Source of the DNA: Palsa-744 sp963734815
Lineage (GTDB): Bacteria > Actinomycetota > Thermoleophilia > Solirubrobacterales > Solirubrobacteraceae
Length of the DNA: 64,000 nt
Assembly: GCA_963734815.1 (NCBI GenBank)
Contig: CAVTIH010000001.1
Span: 186,001-250,000 of the forward strand
Direction: 5' to 3'
How positions within the stretch are numbered: the stretch's first letter is position 1; every line of letters begins with the position of its first letter. Positions 1 through 9,590 of this stretch are shown here, piece after piece. The notes under the pieces were generated by a model, which saw nothing but the letters and a program-made list of their open reading frames with translations, ran no database searches and was not told the DNA's origin. The position numbers and the translations under genes were made by a program.

Positions 1-2
1 TG

Positions 3-164
3 ATCGAGGGCGCTCGCCTCAAGGCGCGTGCTCCGATTGCGCTTGGGGACTGCTTCGCAGTCGCCACCGCCGCGGCGCGCGATCTTGTGCTGCTCACCGG
101 CGACCCCGAGATCATCGAACTCTCGGATCGGCCTTGCCAAGTCGAGGATCTTCGTCCTCACTGA
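3..164 (+). CDS. PIN-domain toxin (VapC-like), C-terminal part
   Basis: This is the last 53 codons of a gene whose start lies before the window. The frame reads through APIALGDCFAVATA, then LLTGDPEII, and stops with TGA. That order (a D in an alpha-helical GDCFAVATA block, then TGDPE) is the usual third and fourth acidic part of PIN ribonuclease toxins, where the acidic residues hold the metal for RNA cleavage. The antitoxin would lie upstream and cannot be seen. The family call rests on a short tail only. Confidence 0.6.
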   Translation: MEGARLKARAPIALGDCFAVATAAARDLVLLTGDPEIIELSDRPCQVEDLRPH

Positions 165-326
165 GCAATCGGCTCAGCCGAAGCGTGCGGTGTGCAGATC
201 CCTGATGCGCTTCCACACGAAGCACGGGTTCGATCTTCGTCCTCCCCCTCCGTTTTCGCCGGGTTGGTGGCGATTGTTCGAACCGCGTCAACCGAGAGGT
301 TCCGACGCGCGCCTCGCGCCACTACG

Positions 327-845
327 GTGGAGCACGTGCGCGTGGTCGAGTTGAAGAGAGTCACCGACGAGAACTGGCGGCAGGTCATCGCGGGAGAGCC
401 CCGGCCGTGGGGCGGCGTGGGCGAAGCGCTCCACTGGCGCGCGAAGAGTCACAACCTCGGACTGCGCGATGACGCGGGGAGGCTGGTTGCACTGGCCGGG
501 CTCGTGCTCGCCGAGGTTCGAGTGGCCGACGCATCGCTTCAGGTGGTCGGGATTGGCGGTGTCATCGTCACCCGTGCCGCCCGCCGGCGCGGTCTGGCGC
601 GGGTGCTGATCGAGCGTGCGCTCCAGATCGCCGACGAGTTCGATGCTGAGCGGGCGATGCTCTTCTGTTTGCCGGCAAACGTCGGCCTGTACGCGAAGTT
701 CGGCTTCCAACCGATCCAAGAGTCCGTCTTCGCCCAGCAGCCCGCGGGGATGATCGAGATGCCCCTGTGCACGATGTGGAAGCCGCTGGCGAGCGCAGTC
801 GATTGGCCCGAGGGAAGCGTCGAACTGCCGGACGAGCCGTTCTAA
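327..845 (+). CDS. GNAT-family N-acetyltransferase
   Basis: A predicted 172-aa acetyltransferase that would move an acetyl group from acetyl-CoA to an unknown small molecule or protein amine. The central block IGGVIVTRAARRRGLARVL contains the R-x-x-G-x-A/G acetyl-CoA pyrophosphate loop (RRRGLA) after the beta-4 strand, and a C-terminal NVGLYAKFGF block is the typical GNAT beta-6/alpha-4 region. The frame is open further upstream to about 192, but the upstream residues are low-complexity and a GTG at 327 puts the start just before the first predicted strand; GTG codons at 336 and 342 are alternatives. The substrate cannot be predicted. Confidence 0.75.
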   Translation: MEHVRVVELKRVTDENWRQVIAGEPRPWGGVGEALHWRAKSHNLGLRDDAGRLVALAGLVLAEVRVADASLQVVGIGGVIVTRAARRRGLARVLIERALQIADEFDAERAMLFCLPANVGLYAKFGFQPIQESVFAQQPAGMIEMPLCTMWKPLASAVDWPEGSVELPDEPF

Positions 846-937
846 AGGAAACCGCGGTTCCCATTCCGGGTGAGCATGCTGTAGCTGTTGCCCGATCGTG
901 CCGATCTAGGATTCTGGTTGACGGACAAGTCAGGACT

Positions 938-3358
938 ATGGACAGCGCACGCTCCCCCCGCTTCTACACCGGGCCAGCTCACTGGAAGATCACCCCTGCG
1001 CGAGAGGGTCTGGAGGCAGAAGACTTCACAGTCGTCGAGTGGCCGCAGCTGCGTAAACGCTGGGTCATACCGGCTCGCAAGATGGACATGCATCGACCGT
1101 CGCTGCTGAGCGTCGCGCATGAGTGGCTTGCTTGGCTGACCGAGGTGGACAAGCTGGCAGTCGTGGATGTGAGCCTTGATGACACCGATGCCGTGGCCGA
1201 CCTGCTGGGCTTCGTGGTGGAGCCGGCGACCAGACTGGGCATCGAGCTTGTGATCGGCAGCGAAACCGAGTTCGAGCGGTTCGACCCGGCGCAGTTTCTC
1301 GAGCCCTACTTTGGGTATCCCTATTCGTTTGAGCGGCTGCGATGGTGCCTCGCCGGAGGAAGACCGGCGGCAGCAACGCCACGCCTACTGAAGGAGACGA
1401 GCTTCATCCCGGACGTGACGCAGGAGCGTGCGGTGCGGGCCGGAGAGGGCGTGGTGCAGATCATCGCACCGGCGGGAAGCGGCAAGACGGCGGTGCTGGT
1501 CGAGCGGGTGCGCGAGCTGCTGCGACGCGGCGCTCGAGCCGAGGCGATCGTTTGTCTGACGTTCAACACGGCAGCCGCCAATGAGCTTCAAGAGCGCCTT
1601 GCCGCGGCCGGCGTGGGGGAGGTGAAGGCGAGGACCTTTCACAGCCTTGGGTTGCAAATCCTGCGTGCCGCAAACGCTCTCCCCAGGAACGCCGAGCTGT
1701 GGAGCCCTTCGCTCGGACAGTGGCGAAGACTGGCATTTTTGGCCAAGAGTGCGGTTGGCGAGGATGGGCACTGGCTCGATCCGCCGGAGGCCCAGAGCGC
1801 GGTGAGCGACATCAAGCTCGGCATGATGATGACCGCGCAGCAGTATGCGCAGACGCTTGACGAGCGCAGCGATGCTCGGGAGCGTACGGTGGCCGCGCTC
1901 TACAGCGCCTACGAGGAGTCCCAGCGCGAGAACGGCCGGCGGATTGACTTCGACGACATGATCCTGCGCGCGGTGCAGCGTTTGCGCGAGAACTCGAGCG
2001 TGCGGGGTCGCTGGCAAAGCGCCTACCAGTATGTGCTGGTTGATGAGTACCAGGACATCGAGCCTGCACAGGAGCTGCTGGTGCGTCTGGTGGCGGGGCC
2101 ACAGGACCAGCTGTTCTGCGTTGGGGATGAGGATCAGACGCTGTATGCGTTCCGTCGCGCGAGTGTGGAGCGCATCATCCTCCTTGACAAGCTCTATCCG
2201 GCCCTCGAGCGAGTAGTGCTGGGCGTCAACTATCGCTGCCCGCCGGCGGCGGTGGAGGCATCGCGCATGCTGATCGAGCACAACAAGGTCCGCTTCCCCA
2301 AGCAGATCGCGGCGGGGCAGTCAGACGGTCATGGCAGCCCGATCCTTGCACGGGGCTTTGCCAGCAAGCCCGAGTCGGCGGTCGCTGCTGCGCAAACGCT
2401 CAAGGACAGGGTTCGCGGCGAGATTGTCGTGCTCGCGCGCACGACTGACGCGCTGCGCCCAGTGGCGCTTGCCTGCGCAGACGTGGGCGTCAAGATCGAC
2501 GGGCCGCAGAAGTTGTTCGAGCCCACGGGTGCGCGTAGGGCACTCGAAGATCATCTTCGTCTCGCGCTCGTACCTCACGAAGCCGATGAGGAGCTCCTGC
2601 GCAGCGTGTGCCAGACGCCTGGACGCTCGGTCTCACACGGGGATCGGGTGTCGATCGGGGGTTGGCTACAGGCCGGAGAGCCCTTCGACGCGGCCTTCGC
2701 GAGCATCGACGCCCCCAAACGCGCCGGAGGGAAGCTGCTGGCGCCCGGCGAGCTGTTCACGAAATTGGCACAGTGCCAGGATGCGGGAGTGGCCGTTGCT
2801 CTGCTGCGCGGCCCTGGCGGCCTGGATGAATGGTTTGAGAATGAGGACGGAATGGGCGGCCTCGACCAGTTCGAGTGCGAAGCGCTTGAACAGGCCGAAC
2901 AGAACGCGAAGGGCATGAGCCCACGCGACTATCTGCGGGAGCTCGAAGACCAGGCGCGGCGACTCCGGGCGTGCCGCGACAGCAAGGAAGGCATTGAGCT
3001 GTCGACGATCCACGGTGCGAAGGGGCGCCAGTGGCCGCACGTGATTGTGGTGGCCTGCGAGGAGAAGATGCTGCCGCACAAGCGCTCACTGGAAGGCGTG
3101 AGCGATGAGGATCGCGCCCGCGGCGAGGGCCTCGAGGCCGAGCGCCGCCTCGGCTACGTGGCGTTCACCCGTGCGCAGGAACGGCTTGAGATCCACTACG
3201 ACACAGAGCATCCCAGCGTCTTCCTGTACGAGTCGGGCATCATCAAGCCGCCGGCCAAGTCATCGCGCTCTCCGCGCCAGCCTCCACCCGTTCCCGGTCT
3301 CTCTCCGGCGCCGGCCGTTTCGTTGCGCGCAATGATGAAGCAGCTTCTTCGTGGCTGA
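938..3358 (+). CDS. UvrD/Rep-type superfamily 1 DNA helicase
   Basis: An 806-aa ATP-dependent 3'-5' DNA helicase of the UvrD/PcrA class. Motifs occur in family order: Q-motif-like TQERAV, Walker A APAGSGKT at about residues 177-184, Walker B VDEYQD at about 367, GDEDQTLYAFR (motif III), LGVNYRCP (motif IV), STIHGAKGRQW (motif V) at about 690 and AFTRAQERL (motif VI). The roughly 170 residues before the helicase core are unlike standard UvrD and I do not recognise them. ATG 938 was chosen because the upstream extension runs back into the acetyltransferase gene. The gene stands alone and could act in repair or defence; nothing nearby settles which. Confidence 0.9.
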   Translation: MDSARSPRFYTGPAHWKITPAREGLEAEDFTVVEWPQLRKRWVIPARKMDMHRPSLLSVAHEWLAWLTEVDKLAVVDVSLDDTDAVADLLGFVVEPATRLGIELVIGSETEFERFDPAQFLEPYFGYPYSFERLRWCLAGGRPAAATPRLLKETSFIPDVTQERAVRAGEGVVQIIAPAGSGKTAVLVERVRELLRRGARAEAIVCLTFNTAAANELQERLAAAGVGEVKARTFHSLGLQILRAANALPRNAELWSPSLGQWRRLAFLAKSAVGEDGHWLDPPEAQSAVSDIKLGMMMTAQQYAQTLDERSDARERTVAALYSAYEESQRENGRRIDFDDMILRAVQRLRENSSVRGRWQSAYQYVLVDEYQDIEPAQELLVRLVAGPQDQLFCVGDEDQTLYAFRRASVERIILLDKLYPALERVVLGVNYRCPPAAVEASRMLIEHNKVRFPKQIAAGQSDGHGSPILARGFASKPESAVAAAQTLKDRVRGEIVVLARTTDALRPVALACADVGVKIDGPQKLFEPTGARRALEDHLRLALVPHEADEELLRSVCQTPGRSVSHGDRVSIGGWLQAGEPFDAAFASIDAPKRAGGKLLAPGELFTKLAQCQDAGVAVALLRGPGGLDEWFENEDGMGGLDQFECEALEQAEQNAKGMSPRDYLRELEDQARRLRACRDSKEGIELSTIHGAKGRQWPHVIVVACEEKMLPHKRSLEGVSDEDRARGEGLEAERRLGYVAFTRAQERLEIHYDTEHPSVFLYESGIIKPPAKSSRSPRQPPPVPGLSPAPAVSLRAMMKQLLRG

Positions 3359-3424
3359 CGCTCCAAGCCGTCAGGTCGGCCAGCGGTTTCAGCTCGGGCA
3401 CGTTGCCTGGGCGTCCGGCCTGGA

Positions 3425-3799
3425 TCAGACCGTGAGGATGGTGAAGCCCTCTCCGAGAAGCGCTCGCATGTCGCCGGGATCAGAGGTGGCGATCGCATCC
3501 CCGCGGCAGCGCACGCCGACAGCGATGCAGGCATCGATGGCATTGGCCCCACGCGTCGCCCGCCGCAGGCTCCCTGCTGCGCGCGCGATCCGCTCGTCGA
3601 GGATCTCAATGGAGGATGCCTTTAGCAGGCGAGCGACGCGGGCATCCTTGGCATCGCCTCGCCAGACCTCGGCGAGCGCGACCGTCGGGATCGTCGGCAC
3701 AAAGCCGCGCTGATAGCTGACCGCGAGAATCTTGCGAATGCGCTCCTGCCCACGCTCGTAGGCGATCAGCGCCCCGGCATCGAGCGTCAGGCCGGCCAC
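3425..3799 (-). CDS. vapC: VapC-type PIN ribonuclease toxin
   Basis: A 124-aa PIN-domain toxin, expected to cleave RNA (often tRNA in characterised VapCs) using a Mg2+ site. Visible acidic residues are D7 (TLDAGALIAYE), the E of VALAEVWRG near residue 45, D of NAIDACIAV near 93 and D of TSDPGDM near 110, which is the full PIN quartet. Its start overlaps the end of the upstream antitoxin gene by 13 bp, the usual translational coupling of a toxin-antitoxin operon. Length is normal for VapC and the gene looks intact. Confidence 0.88.
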   Translation of the reverse strand: MAGLTLDAGALIAYERGQERIRKILAVSYQRGFVPTIPTVALAEVWRGDAKDARVARLLKASSIEILDERIARAAGSLRRATRGANAIDACIAVGVRCRGDAIATSDPGDMRALLGEGFTILTV

Positions 3800-4011
3800 T
3801 CGGCGAGAACTTGGGTCTCGACTTCGGCCGGTACTGCACCAAGCTCAGCGTCGTCCTCAGCAAGCAGCTCGCGGCCACACGCGATTTGAAGCTCGTGCAA
3901 CAGCGCAGCATTCACGAACGCCGACAGGTTTCCCCCCGACTTGGCGATCCGCAGCTCAGCCTCGCTGAGCACTGACTCGTCAAACGAGATCGATCGCTTC
4001 TGGGTCGCCAT
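3787..4011 (-). CDS. vapB: VapB-like antitoxin
   Basis: A 74-aa protein beginning MATQKRSISFDESVL, a ribbon-helix-helix-like N-terminus, followed by an amphipathic segment and an acidic C-terminus that would bind and neutralise the VapC toxin. The first gene of the pair, overlapping vapC by 13 bp. ATG 4009-4011 was chosen; an upstream in-frame ATG at 4072-4074 would add 21 residues of no family similarity. RHH antitoxins of this sort usually repress their own promoter, which would lie in 4012-4100. Family call is from size, position and the MATQKRSISFDE start rather than a diagnostic motif. Confidence 0.75.
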   Translation of the reverse strand: MATQKRSISFDESVLSEAELRIAKSGGNLSAFVNAALLHELQIACGRELLAEDDAELGAVPAEVETQVLAEWPA

Positions 4012-4399
4012 TATCCTGATGCTACCACGGTAGGAGCAGAGAGCCGGTGTACGCCGCTGGAACGTATCGGCCAAATGCCCCGCGACGTCCTGTGTGGCTC
4101 AAGTAGTGTCACGTCCTCCGCAACCCGCACGAGGCACGCACGCCCGCCGCCGGAAGCGCTCAGTGTGACCGTCGACCGGGGCGCCCTGGAGGAGCGCATA
4201 TTCGCCCTCCCAGATTGGGTGATGGCTCAGGTTGACGCCGGCATCGGGCGCGCTCTCGCACTCACCCATCTCTAGGCTCGCCACCGCTGCCGCCGGGCGC
4301 ACGTGGCGCCGGTGAGTCGCGTCGAGCGGGGTCACCAAACGATCTCCTCGCCGATCCGCAAAGCCCTGGGCACCGCACGCCCACTAAACTGATCCCTCT
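4012..4399. other. Intergenic, no gene recognised
   Basis: Small open frames occur on both strands but none carries a recognisable domain or a convincing ribosome binding site. The region should hold the vapBC promoter and that of the following tRNA. I see no other structure. Confidence 0.5.
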
Positions 4400-4729
<330 letters not shown>

Positions 4730-4847
4730 ACGCCGAAGCCAGCGAGCAGCGGCGTGGGCCGACCCTGCACGACTACGCGCTGAGGTGGGTCACCGGCCAC
4801 GCCGGCGGCGGGCATGACTCGGTGCGCGAGCAGACCCGCGAGGAGCC

Positions 4848-5179
4848 ACCCAACCTCGACCCAACCGCCTCGCTCTCAGCCACGGGCAGCTCCACGTATA
4901 GATGTGGCGAAGTCGCGAGACGTCTCTCGTGCGCTTGGCGGGGCGTCGGCTTGCAAGAGTCGAGTGGCGACTGGCTGGCGAGCGTAGCCCACGCTCGGAG
5001 GGTGGATGAAGAACACGTTGAGGTCGGCGTGGCTCAGTCTCGGTGGCGGCAGGTGAGCTCTCGACGAACTGTGGGTGCGCGGCGAGCGCATTGGGGCCTT
5101 TCTTCAGGGTGCTCGTGAGGCCCCTCTCCCTGACGAAGACGACGAGGGTGAGCTTCGGCGCGGCCCGCAGGAAGAGTAT
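4848..5179. other. No gene recognised (decayed element DNA)
   Basis: Between the integrase stub and the AbiE-like operon only unconvincing open frames are present on either strand. It probably represents deleted or scrambled element DNA. Confidence 0.45.
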
Positions 5180-5206
5180 TTGCAGCATCTAATTCCTTGC
5201 TAAAAT
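5180..5206 (+). promoter_or_regulatory. Probable promoter of the AbiE-like operon
   Basis: An AT-rich island unlike the surrounding DNA contains TTGCAG and, 15 bp later, TAAAAT, 11 bp upstream of the ATG at 5218. AbiEi proteins usually bind their own promoter, so the operator is expected here, but I see no clean inverted repeat. Confidence 0.4.
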
Positions 5207-5217
5207 AATCATACATC

Positions 5218-6204
5218 ATGTTTTTGCAAGCGACTAGAGACCCGGTGGAGCTCGACGTCGGCGTGCGTCGTGCGGTGCTGCGCGTGGATGGGGGTGGCCC
5301 CGTGCGCTTGGATGTGCGGCGGGTCGAGGTCTTGACGAGCAGCGGTGCGCGGGCGTTGGTAGCGGAGCTCGAGGCGGACTCGGACTCGGTGTTGGTGGTG
5401 TTCGAGCGGTCTTCTCCGGACGCGCGCGCGGTGTTGCGTGAGTGTCGGGTCTCCTACGCGGCGGCCGACGGGGAGTTGTTTGTGTTCGCTCCACCGGTGT
5501 ATGTGGAGCGTGCGGCGACGCGGCCGGCGGTGCGGGTCGATGCTGCGCCCTCGGCGCCGTTCGCGGCGCGTGCGAGCAGGGTGCCGCGCTGGCTGCTGCT
5601 GCACGGCGAGGAGCGGTTCTCCTTGCGCGAGCTCGCTCGCCGGCTGCAGTTGAGCGAGTCGCTCGTCTCGCGGACGGTGAGCGCGCTCGCCGGCGATGCG
5701 CTGGTCGCGGTGGAGCCTGACTCGAGCGACGCGCGGGTGCGGCGGGTACGCCTGCGCGATGCGGCGGGGCTGCTGGATGCGTTCGAGCGCGCGGCGGCGG
5801 CGCGGCGGGTGCGGCGAGTGACGTGGGAGGTGGGCGCCCACGACGTGGCCGGCGCGATCGATCTGCTGCGCGAGGCCGCAAAGCGAACGGGTCGGTCCTA
5901 TGCGCTTGGTGGACTGGCGGGAGCGGCGCTGGTGCGCAGAGTGGTCGAGCCGGCGGATGTGACGCTGTGGATCGACCGCGAGGACCCCGACGTGTGGGCG
6001 CAGGCGCTGCTCGGCTCGCGGACGCGCCCGGGACCGGGACGGATCACCGCGCAGCTGGCGCCGGACCCATTCATGCTCTCGCTCGCCGAGCCGCGGGAGG
6101 GGATCATGGTGGCCGACCCGGTGCAGCTCTACCTCGACTGTCGCCTCAGTGGAGAACGGGCGCTGGAGGCGGCGGAGGCGATCCGCGCGGAGCGGCGCTG
6201 GTGA
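5218..6204 (+). CDS. AbiEi-like type IV antitoxin / transcriptional regulator
   Basis: A 328-aa protein with a winged helix-turn-helix at about residues 120-175 (LHGEERFSLRELARRLQ then LSESLVSRTVSALAGD) and a C-terminal AbiEi-type domain with SYALGGLAGAALV and DVTLWIDREDP. In characterised AbiE systems AbiEi represses the operon and blocks toxicity of the nucleotidyltransferase without direct complex formation. The stop overlaps the GTG of the next gene by 3 bp. ATG 5218 follows directly on the AT-rich promoter region, giving a very short leader. The N-terminal ~110 residues are not recognised. It lies between two tRNA-derived repeats, so it was probably acquired by transfer. Confidence 0.72.
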   Translation: MFLQATRDPVELDVGVRRAVLRVDGGGPVRLDVRRVEVLTSSGARALVAELEADSDSVLVVFERSSPDARAVLRECRVSYAAADGELFVFAPPVYVERAATRPAVRVDAAPSAPFAARASRVPRWLLLHGEERFSLRELARRLQLSESLVSRTVSALAGDALVAVEPDSSDARVRRVRLRDAAGLLDAFERAAAARRVRRVTWEVGAHDVAGAIDLLREAAKRTGRSYALGGLAGAALVRRVVEPADVTLWIDREDPDVWAQALLGSRTRPGPGRITAQLAPDPFMLSLAEPREGIMVADPVQLYLDCRLSGERALEAAEAIRAERRW

Positions 6205-6923
6205 GAGTTATCGCCCCCAGCCAGCTGATGCGCGAGGCCGCCGCGGTGTTGGAGCCGATTCGCGATGACGTCGTGGTGATTGGCGCGGTCGCGGTGCAGG
6301 TCGCGCTCGACGGTCAAGACGTGGCCCTGACCCCTACTCGCGACGTCGACGCGGGCGTGGCGACGGAGGCGGCGCAGCGCGTGGTCGGGCACCTACAGGC
6401 GTGTGGCCTGGCTCGCAGCGAACTGGCGCACGAGCGCTCGTTCACGTGGGTCAAGGACGATCTGAGGGTGCAGTTGCTGCGTCCGTTTCACCCCTTCCCC
6501 ACGGGTGCGGCACGAGGACTACCGGTCAACAACCTCGTCGGTGAGCTGGCCGAGTACCGCGTTCTCGTGGCGTTCACGGACGAGCCGCAACGCGGCAGGT
6601 TCTGGGCGGCATCTCCCGCAGCGCTGGTAGCCCTAAAGGCGCAGGCGTTCGGTCGCACGCGTCACGACGGCGAGGCGGTCGATCGTGACTTCAGCGATGC
6701 GATGCTGCTACTCGACCGCCTCGGCCCTGAAATCGCGCAGGAAATCCCCGCACCCTCCCCCATGCGCGGCCGAGTCAAGCAGGCCGCAGAACGCCTCCTC
6801 AAAGACGACGCGCGCACAGCGGCGGCTCGCGAGCTCCTCCGCACCCACCATGAGACATCGCGGCAGGCCGCCGAACTCGCCGTCGGACGCGCCGCGCAGC
6901 GGATGCTCAGACGCCTCGAATAG
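6201..6923 (+). CDS. AbiEii-like nucleotidyltransferase toxin
   Basis: A 240-aa protein of the DNA polymerase beta-like nucleotidyltransferase superfamily. The N-terminal VVVIGAVAVQVAL and TPTRDVDAGV correspond to the glycine-containing first motif and the D-x-D metal site, though the usual GG/GS pair reads GA here. A later block ALVALKAQAFG with a following R-H-D and D-F-S-D (residues ~140-160) matches the AbiEii helical part. The GTG start at 6201 overlaps the antitoxin stop (GTGA). Partner order antitoxin then toxin fits AbiE. The altered glycine motif leaves catalytic activity open. Confidence 0.7.
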   Translation: MRVIAPSQLMREAAAVLEPIRDDVVVIGAVAVQVALDGQDVALTPTRDVDAGVATEAAQRVVGHLQACGLARSELAHERSFTWVKDDLRVQLLRPFHPFPTGAARGLPVNNLVGELAEYRVLVAFTDEPQRGRFWAASPAALVALKAQAFGRTRHDGEAVDRDFSDAMLLLDRLGPEIAQEIPAPSPMRGRVKQAAERLLKDDARTAAARELLRTHHETSRQAAELAVGRAAQRMLRRLE

Positions 6924-7089
6924 CGAGCATCCAGATCCGGACCTCGGTGGCCCTCGGGAGCCGGTCCGGGTCAAGAAAAAACCAAGCCAAGGTCCGAAAA
7001 CAGCCGCAAAGCCGAAGCCGCAGATCCCGCAAAGTGCCCGATTTCGCAGGGAAAAGTGGACCAGCCGCAAAGGATTCGAAAGGCCGGGA

Positions 7090-7392
7090 CGGTCTACGGA
7101 ACCGAAGGTCGGGAGTTCGAATCTCTCCTGGCGCATAAAGAAAAGCTCCGCTAAGACGGGCTGATCGTCTGCGCTGATGCGGGTTTGGACTTCCGCAACG
7201 GGCGACGAACTACGCCGTGTGGGCAACAGAGTAGGCGACAAGGCAACATATTGGGGTGTTGCTCGAGCGCACCGCTCACCCCGGGGTCTGTCACCGCGGC
7301 ACGCAGTATGTCGCTGTGTACCGCCGCGACGGGCCAGCGCAAGGAGTCCGCCGCCACGTTCGCCGAGGCACGAGCGATCAAGCTCGCACGCG
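7090..7392 (+). repeat. Direct repeat copy 2: tRNA 3' half + integrase start (att-like)
   Basis: Second copy of the repeat at 4428-4729. The tRNA-derived part (7090-7135) starts inside the anticodon stem and therefore cannot form a tRNA. One additional G in a run of Gs (about 7284) relative to copy 1 changes the integrase frame. Confidence 0.9.
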
Positions 7393-8098
7393 CTTCCCCG
7401 CGGATGAACGTCTCGCTGACTTCGACCGGCGGGCGCTGCAGGGCTTCATCGGCTGGCTCACCGATCGCCCCGGGCGCCGCGGGCGACTCTCGGATAGCTC
7501 GATCCGCAACGCGCTGACGCCTCTTCGCCGATGCCTCGACGCGGCTGCCCACGAGGGGCTCATCGACAGCGAACTCGCGCGCTCTTTGGTCCTGCCCTCG
7601 CGTCGCGCATCTCAGAGGCGATCGCTTTGCGCTGGTGCGACCTGGACCTCGACTTGGAGCCCTCCGCGCTGGTGGGTACGAAGAGCGATCGTCCGCGGTA
7701 TCGCTGGCGCTCCGAAGTCCTACTACGGCGCCCGCGCGATCCCGTTGGCCGAGGAGCTCGCCGGCAGACTATGTGCGCTGCGACCCGCCGATGCAGAGGA
7801 CGAGGACCTGGTGTTCCCCAGCCACCGCGGGCGGCCGATCAACCCCAGCAACCTTAGAAATCGCGTCCTCAAGCCTGCCGCCAAACGCGCCGGCGTGCCC
7901 GAAATCGGCTTGCACGCGCTACGCCACACCTGCGCCTCGCTGCTGATCGAGGAACGCACCAGCTCACTGCGCCTGCAACGCTGGATGGGCCACCACGCCG
8001 CTGCCTACACACTCGAAACCTACGGACACCTGATCAACGACGAACTCGGCAAAGCGCTCGAGCTCGAAGACCTCGGCGTCCGCGATCGCGGGATGTAG
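7286..8098 (+). pseudogene. Tyrosine integrase, frame-shifted and internally deleted
   Basis: Successive frames give an integrase in order: N-terminal strand region (RGTQYVAVYRRDG), arm/SAM-like helices (LADFDRRALQGFIGWL, NALTPLRRCLDAAAHEGL), start of the catalytic domain (SEAIALRWCDLDLDL, in another frame), then the C-terminal catalytic part with LHALRHTCASLL (H-x-x-R), MGHHA and ETYGHL containing the tyrosine. At least two frame changes and a gap between LARSLVLP and SEAIALRW (missing the first catalytic Arg region) make it non-functional. It is the more complete of two related integrases at this tRNA. Confidence 0.8.
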
Positions 8099-8452
8099 AC
8101 CCAGGCGCTCACTCCGCCTTCGCCTCGACAGCGATGGGATACAGACGCCGAGAAACGGGCTGACGCGGTTGTCGAGGGCGTTGCGGTCCTCGACGGCAAT
8201 CACCTGGGCAGAGCGGCTGCGGTGAGCGTGAGGTGGCTCGCGCTCGTTCTCACCAGGGTTGCGGAACCGCTCATCCCATTGGTCACCAGGCTCGGTCCTC
8301 GTCCCAAGCGGCGGTGAGTGGGATGACGTCGGAGATGCTTGCATCCCGCGCCAAGCGCGTGCGGGCGGTTTTGAGCAGGATGGCTCCACGCACTGGAAGG
8401 CATCCTAAGAAAGCGGTTGGTTGAGCGCCGGATCTGGCGCTCCTCGAGCGGT
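8099..8452. other. Intergenic, no gene recognised
   Basis: About 350 bp after the integrase remnant with no frame that shows a domain. No third copy of the tRNA-derived repeat is present here, so the far end of the second element is not visible. Confidence 0.45.
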
Positions 8453-9562
8453 TTATTGCACCCGGGCTCGCCCCTGGCGGTGATCGGGTGGGCCGGTCAA
8501 CCCTCCTGCCCCGAGTTGATCGCGCAGCCAGTGGAGCATCATCGGCAGCACCGTGTCCATCTTGGACACGCAGACGTGGCCCGTTCCCTCGATCAGGTGG
8601 ACCTCGGTGTTGGGGCGCCCCTGGAATACGAGTGTGTCGGACTGCGGTACGAAGTAGTCGTCGGCGCCGTTGACAACGAGCATGGGGCTATTGGTCGGCT
8701 GCTCCAGGAGCGCTGCACGAGACAGCTGGGCGCCAACGGCCACGAGCTCGTCGAGCGTCGGCTTGGAGTTGAAGCCCATGGCGTTGCCGACGATGTCGAA
8801 CATGCCATAGGGCAGCCGGCTGAGGTGTTCGGGGGCGAAAGAGTCCTTGACTGGGCCGCCGTCGTTGACGGCCGCGTCGACTGCTCCGCGCAACCCGGTC
8901 ATCGCTGAGAAGTTGCCGCCGAACGAGAAGGCGATGTAGCCCACCTTGCCGTTCCCTATACCCCTCGCCTCGCTCACGAGGCCCAAAACGACCTCGTCAG
9001 CGTCGGCGTTGAGCGGAACGTGTGCAATCTCGCCCGTGCCCGGCATGTCGAAGGCGATCACGGTCGCTCCGGTGTGTTGCGCCGCAGCGAGGAGCATCCC
9101 GTGGACATCCATCTTCCAGGTGTCGACGCCCGCGCTCATCAGCAATACCGGCAGAGACTCGTACTCCCCGGTCACCGAGTAGATGTGCACGGGCACCTCG
9201 ACTTTGGCACCGGCGTACGGCACGGTCAGCGTGCGGCGCTCGAAGTGCACAGGGAATGTCGAGGCCGCCGCCAAATACTCCTCGACCTGCTTGTCCAACG
9301 CCGTGGCTCGCGGTTCGTGCGCAAGGCAGGGGAACTTGGCGCAGCCGTAGACCAACGAGGCCAGATAGTGCTCGCCCCTCTCCGCGTACTCGGCGCCCAG
9401 AGCCGACCACTTGTAGACCCAGCCGCCAGGACCGTCGAGCCACATGTCGGTAATGGTCGAGCGCATCCGCTCGACATCGGCGGTGGGTATTCCGAAGGCG
9501 ACGAACTGACCGGCGCGATCCTCGAACATCGCTCCGGTCTCGATGGGATACGTATAGGGCAT
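8453..9562 (-). CDS. Alpha/beta hydrolase, FrsA-like with N-terminal cap
   Basis: A 369-aa hydrolase. An N-terminal helical ~120 residues is followed by the alpha/beta fold: strand and oxyanion region VLLMSAGVDTWK, nucleophile elbow GYIAFSFGGNF (A-F-S-F-G instead of strict G-x-S-x-G), acid VNGADDYFVP and histidine EGTGHVCV. This layout matches FrsA-type esterases and C-C hydrolases with a cap at the N-terminus. ATG 9560-9562 is preceded by AGAGAGGA, a good ribosome binding site. It is divergent from a TetR-family gene, which likely controls it. The substrate is unknown. Confidence 0.78.
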   Translation of the reverse strand: MPYTYPIETGAMFEDRAGQFVAFGIPTADVERMRSTITDMWLDGPGGWVYKWSALGAEYAERGEHYLASLVYGCAKFPCLAHEPRATALDKQVEEYLAAASTFPVHFERRTLTVPYAGAKVEVPVHIYSVTGEYESLPVLLMSAGVDTWKMDVHGMLLAAAQHTGATVIAFDMPGTGEIAHVPLNADADEVVLGLVSEARGIGNGKVGYIAFSFGGNFSAMTGLRGAVDAAVNDGGPVKDSFAPEHLSRLPYGMFDIVGNAMGFNSKPTLDELVAVGAQLSRAALLEQPTNSPMLVVNGADDYFVPQSDTLVFQGRPNTEVHLIEGTGHVCVSKMDTVLPMMLHWLRDQLGAGGLTGPPDHRQGRARVQ

Positions 9563-9590
9563 GCCGGTCCTCTCTCTTAGACGAGTTTCA

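Noticed and set aside
4075..4338. Small ORFs on both strands between vapBC and tRNA-Arg
   Set aside because: No domain, no convincing ribosome binding site, and composition like the intergenic background.
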